Positions 28,103-36,930 of a stretch of DNA of 64,000 nucleotides are shown here, piece by piece (positions within the stretch are counted from its first letter, which is position 1; each line of letters starts with the position of its first letter). The position numbers and the translations under genes are program-made. Below the pieces are notes generated by a model. It worked only from the letters and a program-made list of their open reading frames with translations. It ran no database searches and was not told the DNA's origin. The stretch comes from Yoonia sediminilitoris (GTDB lineage Bacteria > Pseudomonadota > Alphaproteobacteria > Rhodobacterales > Rhodobacteraceae): NCBI RefSeq assembly GCF_003058085.1, contig NZ_QBUD01000004.1:186001-250000 (forward strand), written 5' to 3'.

Positions 28103-28155
28103 ACTATTCGCTGTGCAGATTGGCTAGACATGACTAGACCAAGCGGGACAGAACT

Positions 28156-29079
28156 ATGGTTGACAATACACATTACGAAGCGCTTGGCGTGCCGCGTGAC
28201 GCCAGCGCTGACGACATCAAGCGGGCCTATCGCAAGATGGCGCGCAAATATCACCCGGATGTCGCCACTGATCCCGATGCGGATGCAAAGTTCAAAGCCG
28301 CAGGAGAGGCCTATTCGGTCCTGAGCGACCCGGAATCCCGGGCCGCCTATGACCGCTACGGCGCTGATTGGGATCAGCCGCGCCCTGAGCCCGACCAACA
28401 AAGAGCCGGTGCGGGGTCGCGGTGGGGTGGCGGCTTTGCCTTTGATGACCGCGACATCAATGCCGACAGTTTCCGCGACTTTTTTGGTGGCCGGTTTGGC
28501 GGTGGATTTGGTGGTGGATTTGACAGGTCAGCAATGCAACGCGATCAACACGCCCGCATCGAAATACCGCTGGAGGATGCCGTCGCTGGCGCCAAGCGGG
28601 CGGTGACGCTGCAAATGCCGCAGCTTGACCAGACAGGTCACGTCACGATGGAGCAACGCACGATTGATCTGACCATTCCCAAAGGTGTCATGCCGGGTCA
28701 ACAACTGCGTTTACGAGGGCTGGGGACCGCTGGTGGCGACCTGTTCGTCGAAATCGCGTTTCAGCCCCATCCTGTTTACAGGATAGAGGGGCGCGATCTT
28801 TTTGTAGCCCTGCCCGTCACCCCTTGGGAAGCTGCCTTGGGCGGCAAGGTTAAAATGCCGACACCGACAGGCAAGGTGGACCTTAAAATCCCCCCAAATG
28901 CGCGGCATGGCCAGAAATTGCGCCTGCGCGGTCGTGGATTGCCCGGCGCACAAAAGGGCGATCTGTACGCTGTGCTGCATATCGTGAACCCGCCAAACCT
29001 GTCGCAAAAGGCCCGCGACCTGTACCGCCAGTTGGCAAGCGAATCCAGCTATGATCCGCGATCAAACTTAGGAGCATGA
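28156..29079 (+). CDS. cbpA: CbpA-type DnaJ family co-chaperone
   Basis: 307 residues. J domain 7-70 with HPD at 33-35 (KYHPDVATDPDADAKF). A Gly/Phe-rich stretch (GGRFGGGFGGGF) follows, then two DnaJ C-terminal substrate-binding domains (RIEIPLEDAVAGAKRAVTL; VKMPTPTGKVDLKIPPNARHGQKLRLRGRG). There is no zinc-finger repeat, so it is CbpA/DjlA-type rather than DnaJ. It delivers clients to DnaK and may bind curved DNA. It is followed 4 bp later by its modulator cbpM. Confidence 0.93.
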   Translation: MVDNTHYEALGVPRDASADDIKRAYRKMARKYHPDVATDPDADAKFKAAGEAYSVLSDPESRAAYDRYGADWDQPRPEPDQQRAGAGSRWGGGFAFDDRDINADSFRDFFGGRFGGGFGGGFDRSAMQRDQHARIEIPLEDAVAGAKRAVTLQMPQLDQTGHVTMEQRTIDLTIPKGVMPGQQLRLRGLGTAGGDLFVEIAFQPHPVYRIEGRDLFVALPVTPWEAALGGKVKMPTPTGKVDLKIPPNARHGQKLRLRGRGLPGAQKGDLYAVLHIVNPPNLSQKARDLYRQLASESSYDPRSNLGA

Positions 29080-29083
29080 GATC

Positions 29084-29401
29084 ATGAAAAAGGCCGTCAA
29101 ACGCAATCCATCCGTCGATATGATCGAGACCCTGACGCTATCAGAGCTCACCATTTTCTGTGACACCAACGCTGATTGGGTTTTGGGGCTGGTCGAGCAT
29201 GGGATCGTCACCCCGATTGCCAAACCGTCGACAGAGCTGCAATTTGAACCGGCACACATTGCCCGGGCCCGCAAAGCCAGCCGGCTAATGCGTGATCTGG
29301 GCCTGAATTTTGCCGGTGTCGGCCTTGTGCTGGACCTGATCGAAGAACGCGACGCACTGGCCCGCAAGCTGGCGATGTTTGATACCTACGATCATGCCTG
29401 A
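29084..29401 (+). CDS. cbpM: CbpM-type chaperone modulator (MerR-fold)
   Basis: 105 residues. The helix-rich ELTIFCDTNADWVLGLVEHGIVTPI with the trailing AHIARARKASRLMRDLGLNFAGVGLVLDLIE is the CbpM pattern. CbpM binds the J domain of CbpA and blocks its activity. Immediate coupling to cbpA supports the assignment. It is convergent with the decayed PAS-EAL gene. Confidence 0.9.
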   Translation: MKKAVKRNPSVDMIETLTLSELTIFCDTNADWVLGLVEHGIVTPIAKPSTELQFEPAHIARARKASRLMRDLGLNFAGVGLVLDLIEERDALARKLAMFDTYDHA

Positions 29402-29418
29402 ACACGACAGCCCAGACA

Positions 29419-30594
29419 CTACCGATCGGTGTTCCTGTCGGCACGCATGAACCCAATAAGCTCGTCCTCGGGCATCGGGCGCGCGAAGACAAAACCCTGC
29501 AAGGTCCTACACCTCAAATCCCGCAGCATTCGGGCATGTTCCAAAGACTCCACACCTTCGGCCGTCAAATCAATTTTCAGGGTCTGACCGATCCCGACGA
29601 TAGCCCCGACCAGCGCCTCAAATGCGGGGTCGTCGCGAATTGGCATGATCAGACGCTTGTCAATCTTGAGCGTAACCGGCGCAACATTCATCACACAAAT
29701 GATAGAGTCATGACCTGATCCGAAGTCATCGACATCAATGTCGATGTTGTTCTCTTCAAGGGTATCGATGTGTTGGCTGAAGGTCGGCCCTTCTTCCTCA
29801 AGAAAAATAGATTCCAGAAGCTCGAAAGTCACTGTACTGCCGAGTTTTCCAAGCTCTTTGACAGAGCAAATGATTTCTGGGCCAAGAACCCGCCCGGCGG
29901 GCCCGATCCTGGCATAAGATCCGTCTTTGCGCCGCAGTCGAAAATGACCGCTATAGCGCCGGTTTTCGCTTTGCGGGCCGCTTTCAAAAACTTCGAACAC
30001 CTGTGCGATATCATCCCGATGCAAGAGCGACACAAATGTATCAAGAGAGTCTTCCGGTTCGCCTTTTACGAAACCGAGCGCCTGAAACCAGCTATCAGAA
30101 TACCATGTTGCGCGGGTATCGGGGTACGGGTTAGCTGATCAAATAATGGCCTGCGTCTTTGCGTCAATGACTGGCTTTCGTCGCAACCTGTCACGCAAAA
30201 ATACGACAAGCGCGGTGGCGCTGGGGTCAAACCCCGCGCTGGCCGGTGGCTCCACGATGTATAGATCGACATCCCTGACCAAGCCTGAACCGGGTTTGAG
30301 CAAAAAAAGTCCGTCGCCCCGGAAACTGCCCGCGCGTTTCCGACTGACCATATTTCAAATCATTCAGCGCAATGCGGTCCACGACCGGCACAAAGTTTTT
30401 GAGCAGTTCCCCGATGATCTGTGACTTGGGCGCCGCAAGCATGTCCGCAAAAACCTGATTGCCACGCAATCATCCTGTGGTAATCGCGCAGTACCAGACT
30501 GGCCCCGAATGCATCGAAGACGCCATTTCCGGTCGTTGGCAATCAGCGGGTAAAAGCAGGTCTCGTGGTCACAGGCTTCTTCCAAACAGGACAT
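29419..30594 (-). pseudogene. Decayed PAS-EAL signalling gene with frameshifts and an internal deletion
   Basis: Read right to left, PAS-like fragments appear in shifted frames: MSCLEEACDHETC, then GVFDAFGASLVLRDYHRM, then NQVFADMLAAPKSQIIGELL, then SGLVRDVDLYIVEPPASAGF. They are interrupted by at least three frame changes and in-frame stops near 30100-30140. An intact downstream part (to 30033) has a PAS_3-like segment (HFRLRRKDGSYARIGPAG) joined straight onto the C-terminal half of an EAL domain (VDDFGSGHDSI, LTAEGVESLEHARML). The GGDEF and EAL N-terminus are missing. The whole is best read as a dead c-di-GMP enzyme. Only the last 205 codons are uninterrupted. Confidence 0.75.
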
Positions 30595-30669
30595 AATGGC
30601 CTTTGCTATCCAAACAGGCTTGATGACGCTTTATTGGCCGCCTTCACCGTTGGATATTTCATGAAGCTT

Positions 30670-31839
30670 TTACCTACCTGCAATTTCAGAGCGAGCTTGA
30701 TCGAACAGAATAAATTCAGGGGCTGCTCGCCCACCGCGCATGTAAACAACAGGGTTTGACGGGTTGGTCAGACGCCCGAGATCATCTGTATGCCGCAAAA
30801 TCCCAGCCGGTGTTGTGGTCGCCCGCCTGACCGCACTGGCCATGTCATCGCCGACCGCGTTGACCATGACAGACACCGCTTGCGCCATCTCAAGATCGGC
30901 CCCGGCAAGGGTGCCATCGCAAAGCGTAAGACGGTCGTCTTTTCGCAAGACATCGCGGCCATTGAGCTGAAACTGCTTGATCGTGGAACCAGCCGTTGCC
31001 ATCGCATCAGTCACAAGGAAAAGCCTGTCATTGTTGGACCTTGCAGCGAGGGCAGTGCGCAGTGACGCAGGGTGTACATGGATTCCATCGGCAATCATCC
31101 CGGCATAAATATCGTCGCGCAGCATCGCCGCGCCGACCAGACCGGGCTCACGGCCCTGCAACTGGCTCATTGCGTTGAAAAGATGGGTGACACATCGTGC
31201 GCCCGCGTCAAATGCGGCCAAACAGGTTGCCATATCCGCATCGGTGTGACCAAGCGAGACGACAACGCCCGCGTCTGACAGCTTGCTGATCTGGGTATTT
31301 GTGGTGTTTTCGGGGGCCACAGTGACCATGACATTTGGTAGCCGTTCCGCCGCGCGGATGATCAGCCCAAGATCATCGTCCGTCATGGGACGGATCAGGC
31401 CCGGGTCATGCGCGCCCTTGCGGGCAACCGACAAATGTGGCCCCTCAAGGTGAATGCCAACAATCCCCGCGACCTTTTCCGCAATCGCCATTTCAACGGC
31501 GTCAATTGCAGCGGCAGTGCGCTCCGGCGTGTCAGTGATGAGCGTTGGTAACAGGGCCGACGTTCCAATTGTGGCATGGGCGCGTGCGATTGTCCGCAGA
31601 GCGCCAACGGATTGGTCATCATTGAACATGATACCGCCGCCACCATTGACCTGAAGGTCAACAAAGCCGGGAGCGATCAAACCACCATTGCGTGTTTCCA
31701 GCGGCCAGTCAGGCAGGACCGCATCGCGTGGGCGGATGCTGCGCTGTCCATCCTGTGTGACCACCAAAGCGTGATTGTCATACAGGCTTTCCCCGTCATG
31801 GATTTGCGCCCCGACGATGGCTTTAACGACATCTGTCAT
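30670..31839 (-). CDS. nagA: N-acetylglucosamine-6-phosphate deacetylase
   Basis: 389 residues. Metal/active-site blocks of the NagA amidohydrolase: GIHLEGPHLS, VSLGHTDAD, THLFNAMSQLQGREPG (H then N) and the catalytic Asp in LVTDAMATAGS. It removes acetate from GlcNAc-6-P. Its ATG overlaps the stop of the SIS gene by 4 bases (ATGA). It is the last gene of a leftward operon (kinase, GntR, SIS deaminase, nagA). Confidence 0.95.
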   Translation of the reverse strand: MTDVVKAIVGAQIHDGESLYDNHALVVTQDGQRSIRPRDAVLPDWPLETRNGGLIAPGFVDLQVNGGGGIMFNDDQSVGALRTIARAHATIGTSALLPTLITDTPERTAAAIDAVEMAIAEKVAGIVGIHLEGPHLSVARKGAHDPGLIRPMTDDDLGLIIRAAERLPNVMVTVAPENTTNTQISKLSDAGVVVSLGHTDADMATCLAAFDAGARCVTHLFNAMSQLQGREPGLVGAAMLRDDIYAGMIADGIHVHPASLRTALAARSNNDRLFLVTDAMATAGSTIKQFQLNGRDVLRKDDRLTLCDGTLAGADLEMAQAVSVMVNAVGDDMASAVRRATTTPAGILRHTDDLGRLTNPSNPVVYMRGGRAAPEFILFDQARSEIAGR

Positions 31840-32861
31840 ACCGTTTCGGTTACTTTCATAAGATGGCGTGGGGCGTCGGGGTTGATCCCCCGCGATGCGG
31901 CCACCTGTTCGACCATCGCGTAAAAGCTGGCTATCAGCGCGATCGGATCAGTTAGCGGATGGCCCGATCGCGTGGCTTGCAACTGCGTTGCTTTGCTTGC
32001 CTTGTCACTTGTAACCGATACGACGGCCCCTTTGGATGCAATCTCGTCTACGACCTGCGCAAGAACCTGCTCTGCGTCGTCTTGTGCGGCAAGTGCGATA
32101 ACAGGAAAACCGCTGTCAACAATTGACACCGGGCCATGAAGAACCTCTGCGGAGGAATATGCCTCTGCGTGGATTTGGCATGTCTCCTTCAATTTCAGGG
32201 CTGCCTCATTCGCGATTGCATATGATGGGCCCCGGCCCAGGCAAAAGACGGACTGACGTGCGCCAAGGGCCGCGCGGGCCGTCGGCCAGTCATTCTGGAC
32301 CGCTTTTTCAAGTACCGCAGGCAGATCGGCGATAGCGCGCAGCAGTGCGTCATCCTGCGCCCATTCAGCCAGAAGCCAGATGCCGGCAATCGTAGAATTC
32401 ACAAATGTTTTTGTCGCGGCAACGCTGATTTCAGGACCAGCATGCAGGTCAAGAGTATGATCGGCCACTTGCGCCAATGGGCTGTCGGGGTGGTTTGTCA
32501 TGGCAATCGACAGGGCACCGCAGTCACGCGCCATGCGTGCCATTTCAACAATGTCGGGGCTTTTGCCGGATTGGGAAACCGACAGGCAGACGCTGCCATC
32601 CAACTTGAGCTTGCGTTTGTAAACAGAGGCGATTGATGGCCCGATAGATGCAATTGGCGTGCCGGTCAGCAGCTCGGATGCATATTTCAGGTAGGTGGCG
32701 ACATGATCAGACGATCCGCGTGCGACGCTCACCAGAAATTGCGGGTCGCGCGCACGCATGGCAGCTGCCGCACGGCGAATATCGTCGCCCCCGTGCGCGA
32801 GAAGTCGCGCCGCTGCGATAGGGATTTCCAGCACTTCCTGACGCATTTGCGTGGTGGTCAT
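31836..32861 (-). CDS. SIS-type glucosamine-6-phosphate deaminase (NagB-II like)
   Basis: 341 residues with two SIS domains. Phosphosugar-binding loops are SVARGSSDHVATYLKY and SVSQSGKSPDIVEMA in the first and FCLGRGPSYAIANEAALKLKET in the second. It lacks the glutaminase half of GlmS. In this operon, between GntR and nagA, it most likely converts glucosamine-6-P to fructose-6-P and ammonia (NagB-II). AgaS-type activity is an alternative. Start at ATG 32861, 9 bp after the GntR stop. Confidence 0.9.
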   Translation of the reverse strand: MTTTQMRQEVLEIPIAAARLLAHGGDDIRRAAAAMRARDPQFLVSVARGSSDHVATYLKYASELLTGTPIASIGPSIASVYKRKLKLDGSVCLSVSQSGKSPDIVEMARMARDCGALSIAMTNHPDSPLAQVADHTLDLHAGPEISVAATKTFVNSTIAGIWLLAEWAQDDALLRAIADLPAVLEKAVQNDWPTARAALGARQSVFCLGRGPSYAIANEAALKLKETCQIHAEAYSSAEVLHGPVSIVDSGFPVIALAAQDDAEQVLAQVVDEIASKGAVVSVTSDKASKATQLQATRSGHPLTDPIALIASFYAMVEQVAASRGINPDAPRHLMKVTETV

Positions 32862-32870
32862 ATGGTCTTC

Positions 32871-33629
32871 CTACTCTTTGGCAAGGCGAAGTTCGGCCAC
32901 GAAATTGTAAGCATCTCCGCGATAGATGGATTGGGTGAATTCGACAACACGGCCGTCAGGCAGGTATGAGGTCCGCTCGATCCGCAGCCCCGCCATGCCG
33001 GGTGCGACGTCCAACAGCTTTGCAGTGTCGTCGGCAAGGTTGATGGCTGAAATTTTCTGCAAGGCGCGCACGGGCCGCAGGCCGGACGCTTCAAGCACTT
33101 CGTAAAGCGAGCTTTCGACCAGCAAAGGGTCTGGCAGCACCTCGGTCGACAGGGATGCACGTTCAATCGCCATCGGTTTATCGTCGGCGGCGCGAAGCCG
33201 CGCCAGCCGTGATACGGACGCATCGGGTGACAGTGCCAAAGCCAGAACTTCATCAGGTGACGGCATGAAGATGCCACGCTCGAGCCAAGCGCTTGATGAC
33301 ATCATACCCCGGCGCGCCATATCCTCGCTGAACGACGTCAGCCGTGACAGGGACTGTTCGATTTTCGGGGTGTGAGATGCCACAAATGACCCTGACCCCT
33401 GCTTCTGAACGACAATGCCATCTTGGGCAAGCGACTGGATCGCCTTGCGGACCGTCACACGCGAAAGCCCCGTGATGCTCGCAATTTCGCGCTCCGGGGG
33501 CAAAGGGTTGCCTGCTTTCAAAAGCCCCTGATCAACCCCTTCGCTCAGACGTTTTCGCAATTGAACGTATCTTGGGCCGGCGTCCGGTTGCAGCCAGTTT
33601 TCAGGGCTGAGGAAATTCACAACGCTCAT
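32871..33629 (-). CDS. GntR/HutC-family regulator of amino-sugar catabolism (NagR-like)
   Basis: 252 residues from ATG 33629. N-terminal winged helix (about 15-80: LPPEREIASITGLSRVTVRKAIQSL) and C-terminal UTRA effector domain. In this operon it probably senses GlcN-6-P or GlcNAc-6-P. The likely operators are the paired 21-bp repeats in the divergent promoter (34521-34541 and 34639-34659), though binding is inference. Its start overlaps the kinase stop by 4 bases. Confidence 0.88.
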   Translation of the reverse strand: MSVVNFLSPENWLQPDAGPRYVQLRKRLSEGVDQGLLKAGNPLPPEREIASITGLSRVTVRKAIQSLAQDGIVVQKQGSGSFVASHTPKIEQSLSRLTSFSEDMARRGMMSSSAWLERGIFMPSPDEVLALALSPDASVSRLARLRAADDKPMAIERASLSTEVLPDPLLVESSLYEVLEASGLRPVRALQKISAINLADDTAKLLDVAPGMAGLRIERTSYLPDGRVVEFTQSIYRGDAYNFVAELRLAKE

Positions 33630-34522
33630 TGGCAGTCCCCGGATGATTGCAAAAGAGCGGATTTTGCGAGTTGAAACGCGCCATCCAGCGCACTGCCCCG
33701 GCACGCGGTCTGCCCTGCAAGCACCCGCGTCGGCAGATAGGCGGCATAATGCGGCCCGACACCACCTGTCAGGCAAACGGTGTCGCCGGGCGCAAAGCCC
33801 AATGCATCCAGGCAAAGTGCCAGATGATCCGCGCCGGTTTTCATGATGGCGCGCCCCCAAGGATCGCCAGTCGACGCGTCCGCTATGATCCTTGGGGCAA
33901 ATGTGCCGAAATCGCCCGGTGTCGCAGTGACGCCGAATGCCACGACACGGCTTGGGTCATTGTCAAACATCGCAAACAAGGCAAGCGTCAGATCGGTGTG
34001 TTCGGCCAAACCGTCGTGGCACAAAAGGACCTGCTGCAATCCCGCACGCCCCAGCCACGCGCCGGATGCCTGATCCCCCAGTTGAAGCCCCCAGCCGCCG
34101 ATGGTGCGGAAAGTACCGTCCGTCTTTGCGGCAGCAAAGGCACCGGTACCCACAGCCAGAACAAAGCCGTCTTCGCCGCCAAGTGCGCCGGTCAGGGCCG
34201 TGGGCCGATCATCCGTTACGGTCGTGTGTCCATAGGGCAAGGCGGCGGCGATGCGCGCACTGTCTTGCGGTGTCATAATGCCAGCAAGCCCCAAATGCGC
34301 CTGCGCCCGCTCCAATGTTTCAACCGCGACGCCCGCTTTGGCCGCTGCGGCATTCACTGTGCTGATGATGTTGGCAGTTGCCGCGCGGGCGTCAGAGGTC
34401 ACGTTTGCTGCCCCACCGGTTGCCCCCGCAAGGATACCTTGGGCCGCTGTGCCAATGGCCGCGCGACATCCCGTACCGCCACCATCGACAGCCACCAGCA
34501 ATGTTTGAGTCGGATGCGTCAT
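33626..34522 (-). CDS. BadF/BcrA-family amino-sugar kinase (GlcNAc/MurNAc kinase)
   Basis: 298 residues with the ASKHA fold of the BadF/BcrA family: phosphate 1 VAVDGGGTGCRAAIG, phosphate 2 AVGTGAFAAAKTD, adenosine loop CLTGGVGPHYAAYLP. Members of this branch phosphorylate GlcNAc, and in Clostridium MurNAc as well (MurK). The neighbouring murQ needs MurNAc-6-P, so a MurK-like dual role is plausible. First gene of the leftward operon; its start codon overlaps an operator-like repeat. Confidence 0.85.
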   Translation of the reverse strand: MTHPTQTLLVAVDGGGTGCRAAIGTAAQGILAGATGGAANVTSDARAATANIISTVNAAAAKAGVAVETLERAQAHLGLAGIMTPQDSARIAAALPYGHTTVTDDRPTALTGALGGEDGFVLAVGTGAFAAAKTDGTFRTIGGWGLQLGDQASGAWLGRAGLQQVLLCHDGLAEHTDLTLALFAMFDNDPSRVVAFGVTATPGDFGTFAPRIIADASTGDPWGRAIMKTGADHLALCLDALGFAPGDTVCLTGGVGPHYAAYLPTRVLAGQTACRGSALDGAFQLAKSALLQSSGDCQ

Positions 34523-34541
34523 TAGATACCTTTACAATACC
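34521..34541 (-). promoter_or_regulatory. Operator-like repeat, left copy
   Basis: On the minus strand GGTATTGTAAAGGTATCTAA(T), nearly the same as the right copy at 34639-34659. Inside it GGTATT and GGTATC repeat with 11-base spacing. It overlaps the kinase start codon by two bases, a position where binding would block expression. Confidence 0.6.
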
Positions 34542-34638
34542 TCTTCTTGGAAAGATAGCGCCATTTTGCGTTCATATATCGCAGCTTTTGCCTATCCACT
34601 ATCAGAATTACAACATTTACATAATTTTGTGGACAACA

Positions 34639-34659
34639 GGTCTTATAAAGGTATTAGAT
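34639..34659 (+). promoter_or_regulatory. Operator-like repeat, right copy
   Basis: GGTCTTATAAAGGTATTAGA(T) reads toward murQ, whose start lies 20 bases further on, so this copy sits at the expected promoter or leader. With the left copy it forms an inverted pair about 97 bp apart. Confidence 0.6.
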
Positions 34660-34678
34660 TGATCCAAGGGGATTCTCT

Positions 34679-35581
34679 ATGCGCTTGCCGACCACAGAAA
34701 CAGTGCCTGACGGACATGCTATTGATGCGTGTGCCCCGCTGGATGCCGTAGCGATGATGCTCGACGCCCAGCAGGCTGCTTTGGCCACCGTGCGCGCGGT
34801 GTCGGCCGAGATTGCACAAGGTGCAGTACTCATGGAATCGGCTGTCCGCGCGGGGCGCCACATTCATTATGCAGCCGCAGGCAGTTCGGGTTTGATGGCG
34901 CTTGCGGATGCGTGCGAACTGTCGGGCACATTCGGACTTCCGGCAAAAGCGATCCACATTCACATGGCAGGCGGCGTGCCCGTCGATGGGATCATGCCCG
35001 GCGATACAGAAGATGACATCGCGGCAGGCGAACAGGTTGCACAGCAAATGACGCCGGGCGATGTGCTCATTGTCCTGACGGCAAGCGGCAAGACGCCCTA
35101 TGCCCTCGATATCGCGCACCGGGCCAAGGCGACAGGGGCAACTGTCATTGGTTTTGCAAATAACCCCGGCACACCATTGCTGGACATGGCTGATCTTCCG
35201 GTCTGTCTTGCCACCCCGCCCGAGGTGATTGCCGGATCAACCCGTCTTGGGGCCGGAACCGCGCAGAAAGTGGCATTGAACGTCATGTCCTCATTGATGG
35301 GGATTGGCTTGGGCCATGTCTTTCAGGGCCAGATGGTCAATCTTGTCGCTGACAACACCAAACTTGTGGGGCGGGCTGAGGGTATCGTGGCACAGATTGC
35401 CGGCGTGCCGTTGCAGGTGGCCAAGGATGCGCTGGCGCGTACCAAAGGTGCGACCAAACCGGCCATTCTTGTCGCGTCAGGCAGTGCGCCTGAAGAGGCA
35501 CTACAGCTTTTGGCCATACATCAGGGCCATCTGGCCCCTTGCTTTCAATCACTGAAGTCCAACCAAAACCAAATCGTATAA
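34679..35581 (+). CDS. murQ: N-acetylmuramic acid 6-phosphate etherase
   Basis: 300 residues with a single SIS domain. YAAAGSSGLMALADACELSGTFG holds the substrate loop and the first catalytic Glu, and GDTEDDIAAG is the second conserved block. It cleaves the lactyl ether of MurNAc-6-P to give GlcNAc-6-P and D-lactate, which nagA then uses. SD AAGGGGA precedes the ATG. First gene of the rightward operon; the ABC transporter follows 14 bp later. Confidence 0.93.
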   Translation: MRLPTTETVPDGHAIDACAPLDAVAMMLDAQQAALATVRAVSAEIAQGAVLMESAVRAGRHIHYAAAGSSGLMALADACELSGTFGLPAKAIHIHMAGGVPVDGIMPGDTEDDIAAGEQVAQQMTPGDVLIVLTASGKTPYALDIAHRAKATGATVIGFANNPGTPLLDMADLPVCLATPPEVIAGSTRLGAGTAQKVALNVMSSLMGIGLGHVFQGQMVNLVADNTKLVGRAEGIVAQIAGVPLQVAKDALARTKGATKPAILVASGSAPEEALQLLAIHQGHLAPCFQSLKSNQNQIV

Positions 35582-35595
35582 TAAGGGAGAATAAC

Positions 35596-36849
35596 ATGAC
35601 AAAGTCCAAATTCATCGGGGCCATGCTTGCCACAACATTTATCGCAGGCACTGCCAACGCGCAGGATGTCACGCTGACCATCGAAAGCTGGCGCAATGAT
35701 GACCTGGCGATCTGGCAAAACGAAATCATTCCAGCATTTGAAGCTGCGCACCCGGGTATCAAGCTGAACTTCACCCCTTCTGCACCCGCAGAATACAACG
35801 CTGTTCTGAATTCCAAACTGGATGCAGGGTCGGCGGGCGATATCATCACCTGCCGTCCGTTTGATGCGTCGCTGGCGCTGTTCGAGGCAGGACATCTGGC
35901 CGATATCACCGACATTGAAGGCATGGCGAATTTCTCTCCTGTCGCCAAGTCAGGCTGGAGCACGGATGACGCCTCCGTACAATTCTGCGTCCCCATGGCA
36001 TCAGTCATTCATGGCTTTATCTACAACAAGGAGGCGTTTGACGAACTGGGTATCGCAGAGCCAACGACCGAAGCCGAGTTCTTTGCCGCGTTGGACAAGA
36101 TCAAAGAGGACGGCAGCTATATCCCGATGGCGATGGGCACCAATGACCAGTGGGAAGCGGCCACGATGGGTTATAACAACATCGGGCCAAACTACTGGAA
36201 AGGCGAAGAGGGGCGCCTGGCGCTTCTGTCGGGTGAGCAGAAACTGACGGATGAGCCATGGGTGGCGCCGTACCGTCAACTGGCTAAATGGGGCGCATAT
36301 CTGGGGGACGGGTTCGAGGCCCAGACATATCCTGACAGCCAGAATATCTTTACCCTTGGCCGCGCGGCGATCTATCCAACCGGATCTTGGGAAATTTCGG
36401 GCTTCAATGGATTGGCCGACTTTGAAATGGGTGCATTCTATCCGCCGGTGCAGAATGCAGGCGATACCTGCTATATCTCTGACCATACCGACATCGGGAT
36501 CGGGATGAACGCGGCAACAGCAAACCCGGAAGCCGCCAAGACCTTTCTGAACTGGGTGGGTTCGCCGGAGTTTGCGACGATCTTTGCCAATGCGCTGCCG
36601 GGCTTCTTCCCGCTGTCTTCCACGCCGGTAACGCTGGAAGATCCACTGGCGCAGGAATTCATTTCTTGGCGCGGTGAATGCGAAAGCTCGATCCGGTCAA
36701 CATATCAGATCCTGTCGCGCGGCACGCCGAACCTTGAAAATGATACATGGAACGCGTCGGTGGCTGTGATCAAGGGCGAAGAGAGCCCCGAGGACGCAGG
36801 CAAGCGCCTGCAGGAAGGCCTGGCAAGCTGGTACGACCCGCAAAAGTAA
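35596..36849 (+). CDS. ABC sugar-binding protein (family 1)
   Basis: 417 residues from ATG 35596, with a good SD (AAGGGAG). Signal peptide MTKSKFIGAMLATTFIAGTA, cleaved near NAQ-DV. The rest follows MalE/UgpB-type binding proteins (QNEIIPAFEAAHPGIKLNF early, FNGLADFEMGAFYPP, NPEAAKTFLNWVGSPEF late). By position it brings in GlcNAc, MurNAc or chitobiose-like sugars, an inference from the flanking genes. Confidence 0.93.
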   Translation: MTKSKFIGAMLATTFIAGTANAQDVTLTIESWRNDDLAIWQNEIIPAFEAAHPGIKLNFTPSAPAEYNAVLNSKLDAGSAGDIITCRPFDASLALFEAGHLADITDIEGMANFSPVAKSGWSTDDASVQFCVPMASVIHGFIYNKEAFDELGIAEPTTEAEFFAALDKIKEDGSYIPMAMGTNDQWEAATMGYNNIGPNYWKGEEGRLALLSGEQKLTDEPWVAPYRQLAKWGAYLGDGFEAQTYPDSQNIFTLGRAAIYPTGSWEISGFNGLADFEMGAFYPPVQNAGDTCYISDHTDIGIGMNAATANPEAAKTFLNWVGSPEFATIFANALPGFFPLSSTPVTLEDPLAQEFISWRGECESSIRSTYQILSRGTPNLENDTWNASVAVIKGEESPEDAGKRLQEGLASWYDPQK

Positions 36850-36860
36850 GTCCTGAACCT

Positions 36861-36893
36861 GCGCGCCGGGCGGCACATGCCCTACCGGCGCGC
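36861..36893 (+). other. Intercistronic stem-loop after binding-protein gene
   Basis: GCGCGCCGG and CCGGCGCGC pair perfectly (9 bp) around a 15-base loop between the binding protein and the first permease. Such hairpins commonly raise binding-protein mRNA relative to the membrane genes. No T-run follows. Confidence 0.6.
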
Positions 36894-36930
36894 ATCCCCA
36901 TCACACCAGTCGCAAACGTCAGGATTCCCC

